Origin: Paenibacillus monticola
Lineage (GTDB): Bacteria; Bacillota; Bacilli; Paenibacillales; Paenibacillaceae
Reading direction: 5' to 3'
DNA length: 64,000 nucleotides
NCBI RefSeq assembly: GCF_009664975.1
Contig: NZ_WJXB01000018.1
Location: forward strand, 1 to 64,000
Part shown: piece by piece, positions 25,138-34,700 of the stretch
Layout: every line of letters begins with the position of its first letter
Position numbering within the stretch: position 1 is the stretch's first letter
The notes under the pieces: model-generated
What the model was told of the DNA's origin: nothing
What the model saw: the letters and a program-made list of their open reading frames with translations, nothing else
Databases searched by the model: none
Made by a program: the position numbers and the translations under genes

Positions 25138-26139
25138 CTAGATTAACTCCAATTGGAATTCTGGAGCCGCATGACCCACCTGTCTACCTCCATCATTATA
25201 AATGACCCCTGAAAAAGCAGACCGGAGCTTCTCCAGCGTGTTTTTCTGGCTATATCCCAACTGCTCAAGAATACTCTGTACTATAAGACCCCACTCTTCT
25301 TCCGAACCGTCTAGAATCTTAAAGGAAATTCCGAGCCGTTCCTGGCGTAAGCCGAAGCAATAGACACCCTTAAACCCACCTTTGGCAATGATATTCCCAT
25401 CCTCTAACAGAATGGAATCCAACCGTCCGTGACCGGAAACCATCTCCGGATGGGTATTCATCGCAGATGTTATCCTGCTAACCGCTTTACGTGTAGGCTC
25501 ATCGCTGATCAAATCAGGACAGGCCAGCTTCAAATAAGCATTCGCCAATGCTGTCAGAGGCAGAGCAAATACCGGCAAGCCGCAGCCGTCCGTGCCGAGG
25601 CCAATACTTTCCGGAGCAACATCGGCCATATAAGCAATCGTGCTAATAATCTCACGCTGCACAGGATGCTCTGGTTGTGCGTATTCGTCGAGCGGCAGAC
25701 CCTTCAGTTTGCTATAAGACAAAATACCCATGTGTTTGCCTGAGCAATTATGATAAAATTTTCTTTTCCCAAAACCGCGTATAGCCTGTTCATGGCTATT
25801 CAGATCCAGCGGATAACTTGTTGCGCAGATCATTTGAGACTCCTCAATACCGATTTTAGACGAAATGCTCTCTAGTGTGTCGATATGGTAGCTCTCCCCA
25901 CGGTGAGAAGCAGTCATCAGAGCGATTTCGGTTGAAGTAAGTCCATATTGCTCGACAATCCCCCCTCGAATACCTGGAATCGCCTGCAGCGGCTTAGCCG
26001 CAGAACGGGTAAAGGATACAAAACCGGGGTCTCCGGCATAACCCTTTAATAATCCGCCTTCTCCTACAATTGCGATATGCCCACTATGAACACATTCTAG
26101 TAAATCCGACCGATATTCCCGCACCAACACAGTTTCCAT
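25138..26139 (-). CDS. asparaginase of the Rhizobium etli type (PF06089)
   Basis: A 333-residue protein of the L-asparaginase II (PF06089) family, unrelated to the E. coli AnsA/AnsB fold. Diagnostic segments are FTRSAAKPLQAIP, MTASHRGESYHI, NCSGKHMGIL (the Cys/Lys-containing active site region), GLGTDGCGLPVFALPL and SGHGRLDSILL. It would hydrolyse asparagine to aspartate and ammonia in the cytoplasm. It is a single gene, start ATG with GGAGAG 6-7 nt upstream. Confidence 0.9.
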   Translation of the reverse strand: METVLVREYRSDLLECVHSGHIAIVGEGGLLKGYAGDPGFVSFTRSAAKPLQAIPGIRGGIVEQYGLTSTEIALMTASHRGESYHIDTLESISSKIGIEESQMICATSYPLDLNSHEQAIRGFGKRKFYHNCSGKHMGILSYSKLKGLPLDEYAQPEHPVQREIISTIAYMADVAPESIGLGTDGCGLPVFALPLTALANAYLKLACPDLISDEPTRKAVSRITSAMNTHPEMVSGHGRLDSILLEDGNIIAKGGFKGVYCFGLRQERLGISFKILDGSEEEWGLIVQSILEQLGYSQKNTLEKLRSAFSGVIYNDGGRQVGHAAPEFQLELI

Positions 26140-26474
26140 GATGTCTCTCCTCTTTTCTCTATATAGCCAGACCTAGATGATTAATAATAGAAAACTCTAT
26201 AATCTTTCCGTCATGTAAGGTAGATTGTAAAGTCCCAAAACGGACTGTTTAGCGGTTATAAAGTCTTGTTATTTCGACCATCCTGCTTCTTACTCCGGAA
26301 ATCTTTCTCTTACGCTTCTAGTGTTTCATCTTACATAGTAACGTTTATATACGAAGTAAGAACTTCAGGTTATCCTGATATCTAAATGAAGAAGGCATCG
26401 TTGCCGAAACACGAAACGCATGTTTCGGCCCGCCGACTGATTTTGGAATACAATATTCTCTTAAGGAGTGATTT
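26140..26474. other. 335-bp intergenic region between divergent genes
   Basis: It lies between the asparaginase and ytxH-like genes. The only clear structure is a perfect inverted repeat GCCGAAAC-(11 nt)-GTTTCGGC at 26403-26429. The right arm contains GTTTCGGCCC, like the sigma-B -35 of the ytxG-like gene at 38430-38435, but there is no good -10 14 nt further on. No ORF, tRNA or terminator is seen. Confidence 0.5.
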
Positions 26475-26477
26475 GTG

Positions 26478-26948
26478 ATGAATAAAGCAGAAACGGAATA
26501 CCCAGTACAAAGCGGAAGCACTTTTCTAAAAGGAATTTTCATAGGCGGTTTACTTGGGGCTGCAGCAGCCCTGCTGTTTGCACCAAAACCAGGTCGTGAA
26601 TTGCGCGATGATTTATCCGACAAGCTTGCACTTGCAACTGACAAGACCAAAGAGGTTGCCGGTGCAGTGACTGACAAAACTATATCTATAGCTACTACTG
26701 TTGGAGAAAAAGCAAGTGATTTGGCGAGTACGGTGTCCTCTAAGGCCTCCGATATTTACACTACAGTGAGCGAAAGCAAACAGCACATTGCTGCTACTTT
26801 GCACGATACTGGCAAGAAGATCGGCGAAACGGTAAGCGAAGCTTCGGCAAGTATATCTGCTGATGTAACTGATGCCTCCAAAGAGGTAACTGATGAAGCG
26901 TCCGATGCCAAAGAGCAAGTTAAAGATACTTATAAAACAACTTACTAA
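26478..26948 (+). CDS. ytxH: YtxH-domain stress protein
   Basis: A 156-residue protein with a single N-terminal membrane segment (FLKGIFIGGLLGAAAALLFA) followed by the YtxH hallmark PKPGRELRDDLSDK. Then comes a long amphipathic helical region rich in Lys, Thr, Ala and Ser (about 60-150) with regular TDKT, SDKA, SDAKE units that resembles LEA-like repeats. In B. subtilis ytxGHJ is under sigma-B control. Here the ytxG-like partner is 11 kb away, past the sigB cluster. AAGGAG lies 9 nt before the ATG; a GTG one codon earlier is possible. Confidence 0.88.
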   Translation: MNKAETEYPVQSGSTFLKGIFIGGLLGAAAALLFAPKPGRELRDDLSDKLALATDKTKEVAGAVTDKTISIATTVGEKASDLASTVSSKASDIYTTVSESKQHIAATLHDTGKKIGETVSEASASISADVTDASKEVTDEASDAKEQVKDTYKTTY

Positions 26949-26979
26949 GTTACATGGAAACACAAGCTACTCTACCCTG

Positions 26980-27011
26980 CCAATAGCCAGCTGACCGTAG
27001 CTGGCTATTGG
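26980..27011 (+). terminator. hairpin after ytxH
   Basis: A perfect 13-bp stem CCAATAGCCAGCT / AGCTGGCTATTGG with a 6-nt loop. There is no T tract after it, so it may act as a partial terminator or RNA stabiliser before the downstream co-directional gene. Confidence 0.55.
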
Positions 27012-27066
27012 TGCGCAATAAAGATTGATCATAAGCCCTTCGGGCTACAGAAAGTAGGGAATACTT

Positions 27067-27399
27067 ATGGGAGATCTGGAAAATAGGACCAAGGTATACG
27101 AAGTGGAAGAGCACCCCTTTGAGCTGCGGCATGAGCTGAAAAGGTTAAATGCTCGTCTTGATAAAATTGCGGATTCGCTGGAGAAGTCTGAATTCAAGGA
27201 TATTCTCGAGAACTATACCGACCCGAAAAAGCGAATTATTACGAATCTTATGGCTGGGATTTCCCGTGGTTTAGGCCTTTCTATTGGCACCTTTGTCATT
27301 CTCGGTTTGTTGGGTTATATCCTGAGTCTATTTCTTAATGTGCCGATTATCGGGGAATATCTTGGCGAGATCAAAAAGTATATTGACGCTAACAGTTAG
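27067..27399 (+). CDS. DUF5665-like small membrane protein
   Basis: A 110-residue protein. A charged, coiled-coil-prone N-terminus (1-60, with LRHELKRLNARLDKIADSL) is followed by a membrane segment about 74-98 containing GLGLSIGTFVILGLLGYIL. Its layout matches the Firmicute DUF5665 family of unknown function. It lies 118 nt after ytxH in the same direction and next to the sigB operon, so a stress link is possible but not shown. AGGGA precedes the ATG. Confidence 0.8.
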   Translation: MGDLENRTKVYEVEEHPFELRHELKRLNARLDKIADSLEKSEFKDILENYTDPKKRIITNLMAGISRGLGLSIGTFVILGLLGYILSLFLNVPIIGEYLGEIKKYIDANS

Positions 27400-27409
27400 G
27401 TTTAAAAAT

Positions 27410-27450
27410 AAAGGGCATACTTTTCTCCTTAAGAAGAAAGCATGCCCTTT
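27410..27450. terminator. bidirectional terminator at the end of the sigB operon
   Basis: Stem AAAGGGCATaCTTTTCT / AGAAAGcATGCCCTTT between the convergent DUF5665 gene and sigB. A/T-rich flanks lie on both sides. Confidence 0.8.
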
Positions 27451-27465
27451 GTCATTTATAAAAAT

Positions 27466-28236
27466 TTAATAGGAGGAATTCGACATAATCTGTTTAAGCT
27501 TCTCGGTAGCCCGCTTCTGAATCCGTGAGACGCTCATTTGTGAAACACCCAGCTTCTGAGCGATAGCTCGCTGTGACTCTCCATCCTGAAAGGCCAGCAA
27601 CAGCACCTGCTGCTCCTGTTCCTTAAGTTGTCCAAGCGCTTGCTGGAGATCCATTCGTTTCTCAAGCGTTTCGTAATCATTGGCATCTGAGCTGATAAGC
27701 TCACCAAGCGTAGCGCCGGTCTCTTCTTGTGAGATAGGCGAATCTAGAGATACGTAGTGATAGCACTCCCTACCCGCCAGTATCTCTACAGTTTCCTCAA
27801 CAGATAATTCAAGATAATGGGCGATTTCTTCTACAGCAGGAGAACGTTCTAACCGAATCGTTAATTCATCGATCGCCTGCTGGACTAAAGCCCCTTTTTC
27901 TTTGATTCGTCTCGGAACCTGTATGTACCAGGATTTATCACGCAGGTAATTCTTCATATGTCCAATCATACTCTTCATAGCATATGGTTCAAAAGGAATA
28001 CCCATACTGATATCATACTGCTGGAGCAGCCGAATAAGCGCCATCTGACCCACCTGATACAAATCCTCATATAAGTCGGGACGGTTACGGGCTATTTTGC
28101 CGGAGGCCATCTTAACCATAGGCTCATACTTCTTGATCAATACTGTAGCAATATCATTATCCTTCGATTGCTGATACTCCCAAATAAGGGTTACTGCTTC
28201 ATTCATGGACTCTGGGGGAGTCACCTTTTCGTTCAT
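27466..28236 (-). CDS. sigB: general-stress RNA polymerase sigma factor SigB
   Basis: A 256-residue sigma-70 of the SigB/SigF/SigG group. Regions 2.1-2.4 run from YEPMVKMASGKIARNRPDLY through YEDLYQVGQMALIRLLQQYD to IQVPRRIKEKGALVQQ. Region 3 is ERSPAVEEIAHYLELSVEE, and region 4 is GESQRAIAQKLGVSQMSVSR. It directs transcription of general stress genes when freed from RsbW. Its ATG overlaps the rsbW stop by 4 nt. Sigma-B-type promoters precede rsbV and two nearby loci. SigF/SigG are excluded by the rsbV-rsbW context rather than by sequence alone. Confidence 0.92.
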   Translation of the reverse strand: MNEKVTPPESMNEAVTLIWEYQQSKDNDIATVLIKKYEPMVKMASGKIARNRPDLYEDLYQVGQMALIRLLQQYDISMGIPFEPYAMKSMIGHMKNYLRDKSWYIQVPRRIKEKGALVQQAIDELTIRLERSPAVEEIAHYLELSVEETVEILAGRECYHYVSLDSPISQEETGATLGELISSDANDYETLEKRMDLQQALGQLKEQEQQVLLLAFQDGESQRAIAQKLGVSQMSVSRIQKRATEKLKQIMSNSSY

Positions 28237-28685
28237 ACTTTCTCCTCGGTGAAATTAAGTCGCTTGGTCAAGGTAACAACTGTTCCTTTCCCTGTTTCAC
28301 TTACGACGCTAACTTCATCCATGAGTGCCTGCATCAAATAGAACCCCAGCCCTCCGACTTGAACGTCACTCAGCTCCTTATCATGGAGCGTCATACGTTC
28401 TCCGGACGAATCCAACCCATCAAAGCTCTCCCCCTCATCTTTGACAGTTATGGATAAAGACTTTGCTCCAACTTCAAAAATGACATCAACCACTCCATCT
28501 TTCTGACCGTAAGCATATAATACAGAATTGTTACAGGCTTCTGATACCGCTACCTTCATATCTTCAATATCCTCATAGGTAAAACCCATCTTTGAGGCAA
28601 TACCATATAAGTTCAATCTGACAATATCGACATATTCTGCGCTGGCAGGTAACTGTAGAATCACTTTTTGTACATCATCACTCAT
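28233..28685 (-). CDS. rsbW: anti-sigma-B factor and serine kinase RsbW
   Basis: A 150-residue GHKL-fold serine kinase. The N box is VAVSEACNNSVLYAYG, the G1 box ITVKDEGESFDG and the G2-like region DVQVGGLGFYLMQALMDEV. RsbW binds SigB and phosphorylates RsbV. It starts 18 nt after rsbV and overlaps sigB by 4 nt, giving the usual V-W-sigma order. Confidence 0.93.
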   Translation of the reverse strand: MSDDVQKVILQLPASAEYVDIVRLNLYGIASKMGFTYEDIEDMKVAVSEACNNSVLYAYGQKDGVVDVIFEVGAKSLSITVKDEGESFDGLDSSGERMTLHDKELSDVQVGGLGFYLMQALMDEVSVVSETGKGTVVTLTKRLNFTEEKV

Positions 28686-28703
28686 TCTAAGTTCGATCCT
28701 TTC

Positions 28704-29042
28704 CTAGTGGGAGTCCTCTTGGGGGGCGAAAAATTTGGAAATACCAGTCATATCAAACAGCTTCTGTATTTGCGAAGGAACTTCGACCACTGAAAATTTC
28801 ACTTCGAGTCCGTGCCTTGCTTTCAGGATGGACAACAAAATTCCAATACCTGTGCTATCGATGTATCTTAATTCCTTAAGATTAATGACAAGATCAAGTC
28901 CCTTATCACCTACCAACGGCTCCATAACTAGCCGGAAATCGGGAGCAACTGACAAATCAAGCTCTCCGCTCAGAAAAACTGTACATACACTACCTTCTGT
29001 TTCGGTTTTTGCCTGGAACTTTTCGCTTTTATGTGTATTCAT
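28704..29042 (-). CDS. rsbV: anti-anti-sigma factor RsbV
   Basis: A 112-residue STAS-domain protein. The phosphorylated serine is Ser63 in RYIDSTGIGIL. Unphosphorylated RsbV binds RsbW and frees SigB. The ATG at 29042 has AGGAG 9 nt upstream; the TTG two codons earlier is too close to that site. A sigma-B-type promoter lies 36-61 nt upstream. No rsbR, rsbS, rsbT or rsbX is present, so activation must come from a PP2C such as the one at 35453-36625. Confidence 0.92.
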   Translation of the reverse strand: MNTHKSEKFQAKTETEGSVCTVFLSGELDLSVAPDFRLVMEPLVGDKGLDLVINLKELRYIDSTGIGILLSILKARHGLEVKFSVVEVPSQIQKLFDMTGISKFFAPQEDSH

Positions 29043-29077
29043 AGACAATCTCTCCTGATAAGTGTTTTCTTTACCAA

Positions 29078-29103
29078 TAACCCTAAAGTCCTACTCTTGA
29101 AAC
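29078..29103 (-). promoter_or_regulatory. sigma-B promoter of rsbVW-sigB
   Basis: Minus-strand GTTTCA (29098-29103), exactly 14 nt, then GGGTTA (29078-29083). The sigma-B consensus is GTTTAA-N12-15-GGGTAT. It predicts positive feedback of SigB on its own operon. Confidence 0.8.
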
Positions 29104-29135
29104 AAAAAATCTGCAGGTAAATATTATTCAATAGA

Positions 29136-30806
29136 TCAAGCATTGTAAATAGACGTATTGCGCTCGGGATACAATTTATTCTTTGGGGAATAACGGGTGA
29201 TAATCTGCTTAATACTACTCAATTTGAGCGGTTTGCTAATATAATCATCCATCCCTGAAGCTAAACATCTACTCTGAATCCCATCCATCACATTAGCAGT
29301 CATCGCAATAATCACGGCATTCTGGGCCGATAGACCCCCACTGAGACGAATCTGTGCAGTAGCCTCCAACCCATCCATTACGGGCATTTGCAGATCCATA
29401 AAGATGAAATCATAAGAATAACTAAGCGCCATCAAAACGGCTTGAGCGCCATCTTCGGCAATATCAGCCTTAAGACCCAGCTTTTGCAGCATGCTGGACA
29501 TTAGCCTCTGGTTGATAGGGTGATCATCCACGATCAGAGCTTTGCTTTGTGCATGTTCACCAGGAATAACCTCAACGGGTTCCTCTTCCTGGCTGCTCCC
29601 TAGCAGTTCTTCCTCTGGCGCAGACACTTGAATGGTAAAGACAAAGGTTGCCCCTTTTTCCTCCATGGATTCTACCCGGATCTCACCGCCCATCATCTCT
29701 ACAAGAGATTTGCAGATGGCGAGTCCAAGGCCAGTCCCTCCATATTTCCGTGTCATGGAAGAATCAATCTGTGAGAACGGTTTAAACAAACGATCGCATT
29801 TCTCTGGGGAAATACCAATGCCAGTATCTTTAACGGTAAATTCTAATACCATCTTATTATCCGCTGTTTGTGAATTGGAAGCAACTAAATAGACGCCGCC
29901 CTGGTTGGTAAATTTAACTGCATTCGCAACCAGATTAATTAATACCTGACGAAGACGGGCCATATCTCCATATAAAAGCTTTGGCAGCTTCTGATCAATA
30001 AAAAAGACAAGCTCCAAATTCTTCTTGCTCGCTTCCACAGAGAAGAGATTAAATACCTCTTGAATACAGGAACGGAGTTCAAACAGTTGCTCTTCCATTT
30101 CCATTTTTCCCGATTCCATTTTCGTGAAATCCAAAATATCGTTTATTACAGTAATGAGCGTATCGGCACTTTTACGAATAATTTCTGTATATTCCTTCTG
30201 CTCTGGAGCAAGCTCTGTCTCCATTAACAGATCAATCATTCCTACTACACCGTTCATAGGTGTACGAATCTCATGACTCATCATGGCCAGGAATTCCGTC
30301 TTAGCTTTGGCAGCAATTTCCGCATCTTCCTTAGCCTTGACAAGCTCACCATTAATTCTTTCCAGCTCTTGTGTTTTTTGCTGTAGCAACATAGATTGGG
30401 TCTGATGTTTTTTGCTGGTCAAATACATTTGAACAAAACCTTCGATTTTAGAGTTCAGAATTTGTGGGATAAAGGGTTTGACCATATAATCAATGGCTCC
30501 TGCTGAATAACCTGCGAATAGATGCTCCGCATCCTTACTGTTAGCCGAAATGAAAATAATCGGAATATCCTTCGTTTTGTCTCTGGCCTTAATCAATTTG
30601 GCGGTTTCTATTCCATCCATATCCGGCATCTGTACGTCCAGTACGATCACTGCAAACTCATATCTCATTAGACATCGCAGCGCTTCTTCGCCGGAGATGG
30701 CTTTTATTAGCTTGTATTGCGGATTATCAAGCACTGCCTCCAGCGCCAGCAAATTTTCCGGACGGTCGTCTACCAGTAGTATATGAACCGGTTCTTGAAA
30801 CCCCAT
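29136..30806 (-). CDS. hybrid histidine kinase (REC-HisKA-HATPase-REC)
   Basis: A 556-residue soluble hybrid kinase. An N-terminal receiver has phospho-acceptor Asp57 ([12 protein letters not shown]), a coiled-coil linker runs over 130-165, and HisKA follows with His178 ([11 protein letters not shown]). HATPase has N box LVANAVKF, then KDTGIGIS and GGTGLGLAI. The C-terminal receiver has Asp471 ([13 protein letters not shown]). With no sensor domain or membrane segment, it should take phosphate or state from a partner via its first receiver. The ATG at 30806 has GGGAGGG 4 nt upstream. It is the last gene of a four-gene signalling cluster directly upstream of rsbVW-sigB. Confidence 0.92.
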   Translation of the reverse strand: MGFQEPVHILLVDDRPENLLALEAVLDNPQYKLIKAISGEEALRCLMRYEFAVIVLDVQMPDMDGIETAKLIKARDKTKDIPIIFISANSKDAEHLFAGYSAGAIDYMVKPFIPQILNSKIEGFVQMYLTSKKHQTQSMLLQQKTQELERINGELVKAKEDAEIAAKAKTEFLAMMSHEIRTPMNGVVGMIDLLMETELAPEQKEYTEIIRKSADTLITVINDILDFTKMESGKMEMEEQLFELRSCIQEVFNLFSVEASKKNLELVFFIDQKLPKLLYGDMARLRQVLINLVANAVKFTNQGGVYLVASNSQTADNKMVLEFTVKDTGIGISPEKCDRLFKPFSQIDSSMTRKYGGTGLGLAICKSLVEMMGGEIRVESMEEKGATFVFTIQVSAPEEELLGSSQEEEPVEVIPGEHAQSKALIVDDHPINQRLMSSMLQKLGLKADIAEDGAQAVLMALSYSYDFIFMDLQMPVMDGLEATAQIRLSGGLSAQNAVIIAMTANVMDGIQSRCLASGMDDYISKPLKLSSIKQIITRYSPKNKLYPERNTSIYNA

Positions 30807-30826
30807 AGGACCCTCCCCCAAAGCTG

Positions 30827-31696
30827 CTATTTAATCTTTCGATAGATTTTTTCCACTCTGTCCAGGGGTTCGTAGCTGTCGCTATACCCGGTGAAATGAA
30901 TAGATTCTTTAGAACCGAGCACAAGTATTCCGAATCGACTCAAGCTCTCATTGAATAAGCCATGTACATGATCCCTAAGCTCATCATTGAAATAGATCAT
31001 TACATTGCGGCATAAAATCACATTAAACTCATTAAATGAAGTATCGGTGGCCAGATTATGCTCGGCAAAAATAATATTTTTGCGTAAATATGGCTGTAAA
31101 ATCACTGAATTATACTTTGCTGTATAGTATTCAGAGAACGCGCGTGTTCCGCCCGCCTCCAGATAGTTCTTGGTATACTGCTTCATCTTACTAATATCGT
31201 ATACGCCCTCTTTAGCCTGCTGTAAAGAGCGTTCGTTCATATCTGTGGCATAAATGCGTGCTTTGTCATACAATCCCTCTTCATGCAACAGAATAGCCAT
31301 GGAATAAACTTCTTCGCCTGTGGAGCAGCCTGCATGCCATATTCGAATGTAAGGATAGGTACGTAGCAACGGGATTACTTTTTGTCGAAAGGTTAGAAAC
31401 AATCCCGGATCTCTAAACATTTCCGTTACAGGTATAGAAAGGCTATAAATAAATCGTTCGAAGCAGGAACGATCATGCAGCACCTTCTCTTGCAACGCGG
31501 ATATGGTAGGTACATTCTCCGCATGAACGTGATGCCAGATACGCCGTTTCAAGGAGGGCAACGCATAATTCCTGAAATCATATCCATATAAACGATGTAC
31601 ACCGTCAAGCAGCAGTTCAATTTCGATCTGCTCCAATTCGTTTTTGACATCCGTTATAATAGTCTTTCCCTCATATTCAGGTTTCATTGCTGTCAT
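30827..31696 (-). CDS. CheR-type protein-glutamate methyltransferase
   Basis: A 289-residue CheR. An N-terminal helical domain (about 15-90, [20 protein letters not shown]) is followed by the SAM domain with [33 protein letters not shown] and [13 protein letters not shown]. CheR normally methylates chemoreceptor glutamates. No chemoreceptor, CheB or CheW is encoded nearby, so the target is probably one of the adjacent kinases or a distant receptor. The ATG at 31696 (GTAGGG 6 nt upstream) is preferred over the one at 31726. It lies between the two hybrid kinase genes. Confidence 0.9.
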   Translation of the reverse strand: MTAMKPEYEGKTIITDVKNELEQIEIELLLDGVHRLYGYDFRNYALPSLKRRIWHHVHAENVPTISALQEKVLHDRSCFERFIYSLSIPVTEMFRDPGLFLTFRQKVIPLLRTYPYIRIWHAGCSTGEEVYSMAILLHEEGLYDKARIYATDMNERSLQQAKEGVYDISKMKQYTKNYLEAGGTRAFSEYYTAKYNSVILQPYLRKNIIFAEHNLATDTSFNEFNVILCRNVMIYFNDELRDHVHGLFNESLSRFGILVLGSKESIHFTGYSDSYEPLDRVEKIYRKIK

Positions 31697-31781
31697 TGTG
31701 ATCCCTACTCCCTTACCACCTGCCATATCTTCTTAGACTGGCTGTTTGTAGTGTTATGAGTTCATTACCCCAAAATTGGAG

Positions 31782-34700
31782 TTACGAATACAGCCAAACA
31801 CGCATTAAGGAAAGAAGCTGATCTGTGGCGATCGGTTTTTTCATATAATCAGAAGCTCCGGCTTCAATACACTTAGCACGGTCCTCCTTCATGGCTTTGG
31901 CTGTAAGGGCAATAATCGGCAGCCTTTGATATTGCGGCATCTGGCGGATGCGGCGCATGGCCTCGTATCCATCCATTTCCGGCATCATCATATCCATGAG
32001 TACGAGATCGAAATTCTCGTGCTCTATTAACATTTCCAACGCTTCACGGCCATTTTCCGCAAACTTCACTTCCATATGATACCCTTCCAGTACACTTGAA
32101 AGAGCAAATACATTACGGATATCATCATCGACAAGCAATATTTTTTTGCCGTCGAACAATTCTTCTTTATTATGAAGCTTCTGCAGTATTTTACGCTTGT
32201 CCTCCGGCATATTTGCTTCTACACGATGGAGAAAAAGTGTGGTCTCGTCAAGCAGTCTTTCCGGCGAACGTACATCCTTTATAATTATGGACTCAGCATA
32301 CTTGCGCAGCCGCGTCTCTTCTTTGGCATCCAGATCTTTGCCGGTATATATAATGATTGGCAGATCGTTCAGTTTCTCATCATCCCGAATTTGATCCAGC
32401 AGTTCAAAGCCATTCATATCACCAAGCATCAGATCAAGAACCATACAATCATATTTCTGCTTACGCAATTCTTCCAGTGCCTCGCGGCCTGAGGAAACAG
32501 CGGTAATGGCAACATCATCGTGACCAATTAGCTCCATAATCGAACGACGCTGAATTTCGTCATCCTCTACAATCAGCAGATGTTTCAAGGTACTGGATGT
32601 ATAGCTCTCAATCTGCGAGAAGGCCCGCTCCAATGCTTCTCTTGACGAAGGTTTTCTTAAGAAAGCCATCGCACCCATCATTAGTCCTTGCTTTACTTCA
32701 TCACTAACGGAGACGACATGAATGGGAATATGACGGGTCTGTGCTGCGCCCTTCAGCTCACTAAGAATCGACCAGCCATCTATCACGGGCAACTGAATGT
32801 CAAGAATGATCGCATCTGGCAAATAAGCTTTGGCCATCTGCAGTCCTATATCTCCCTGTAGAGCTACCAGTCCCCTGAAGCCACGGCTGCGGGCCATATC
32901 GAGTAATATTTTGGCAAAGCTTTCATCATCTTCAATGATCAACAAAATCTTATCTTTTGAGGTCAACTCGTCTCGGTCATCCGCTATCACTGTCTGCACC
33001 TGAGATAAAGGCATTGGGAGAGTGCCAGCTAGGGTATGTGTCAGCCTTTCTTCGACATACTCTGCCAAAGTAGTGGCTTCTTGGGCAGCAGCAACATCAA
33101 CAGCGACTGGCTGCAAACTATAATCGGCTTTAACCGGTAAATATAAAGTGAAGCTGCTGCCTTCCCCCTCAAGGGACTCCAGTACAATAGCCCCACCCAT
33201 TAGACGTGCTAATTCTCGACTTATCGAAAGTCCGAGCCCGGTACCGCCGTATTTGCGGCTGGTAGTCCCGTCCACCTGTTGGAAGGCTTCGAACACAATA
33301 TCCATTTTGTCTGCTGGAATACCAATACCGCTATCTTTTACGGCAAGGGCCATATATTCTACTTCGCGTGGCAAATCATATGGGAGATGTTCGCTGTCAG
33401 CTAGGCTTACAGAAAATTCTACAAATCCTTTACTTGTGAACTTAAAGGCGTTGGACAACAAATTACGCAGAACCTGCTTCAGTCGGTGATTGTCAGCAAT
33501 TAGACTCTCCGGCAACGTATCCGCAAAGGAAAAGCGCAACGTTAGACCCTTTTTATTTGCCAGTGGTGCAAAATTTTGTTTTATGAAGCTTTTCAGCTCC
33601 GTTAGCCGTACCTCTTCATAATTCAGGCTCATTTTGCCTGCATCGACTTTGGACAGATCCAAAATTTCATCAATCATCTTCAGAAGATCGGCACCGGACA
33701 TATAAATTGTATGTGCGAACTCCACCTGTTTCTCGGTCAAGTTGCCCTCCTTATTCTCTGTAAGCAATTGAGACAGGATAAGCAGACTATTAAGCGGTGT
33801 CCGCAATTCATGGGACATGTTCGCCAGAAATTCCGATTTATATTTACTGGTAACTGCCAGTTGCAAAGCCTGTTTCTCTAATTGACTGCGTGCATGTTCA
33901 ATCTCATCCTTTTTCTCCTCAACCTCCTGTACCTGATCCTCTAAGGCACGAGTTTTGGAGACAAGCTCAGTATTATAATGCTCCAGTTCTTCTTGCTGGC
34001 GCTGCAGCAATTCTTCAGAACGACGAAGCGCATCCGTCTGCTCCTCCAAATTCTCATTGGAACGGCGGAGTTCTTCCTGCTGTGTCTGCATTTCTTCCGA
34101 CTGACACTGTAGTTCCTCTGTAAGTGCCTGAGATTCCCGCAGCAATTCCTCCACGTTGAGTCGGCGGCTAATATTGTTAAGCACCACTCCCAGATTCTTT
34201 GCCAGTTGATGCAGCAACTCATTCTGCAGTGCACTAAACGGAGTAAACGAAGCAAATTCGACGACTCCCAAAAGCTCGTCCTCGAATAAAAGTGGATAAA
34301 TAGAAATATTCCCCGGCTGGGAGTCCCCTAGTCCGGAAGAAACAGTAATATAATCATCAGGAGCTTTATTCAGTCTGATGGGTGTCTTATCGAGTGCGCT
34401 CTGTCCCACAAGTCCTTGACCAATCAGAAAACCTTCCTTCGGCAACTGATCATGATCGACGGCATAGAAACCACTGCTTTTCAGCAATTCCGGGTTATGG
34501 ATATCCTTTAAATAGACTGCGCCGTATTGAGCACCCAGCACCGGAGTAAATTCACTGATAAAGGTCTGGGCGATCTGTTCCAATGAACGCACACCGCGCA
34601 GCAGCTCGGTGACCCGAGCCACATTCGCATTTAGCCAGGACTGGTCAGTTTGCGCCTGAGCGTAAACTTTCTCCATCTGCTGCTTCTGTTCGATATCTTC

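Noticed and set aside
26419-26451. Sigma-B promoter for ytxH
   Set aside because: GTTTCG is present, but no GGGTAT-like box occurs 12-15 nt further on; the nearest similar sequence needs a 17-nt spacer.
30827-31696. Chemotaxis operon around the CheR gene
   Set aside because: No CheA, CheW, CheB, CheY-only or MCP genes are present; the neighbours are hybrid kinases and sigma-B regulators.
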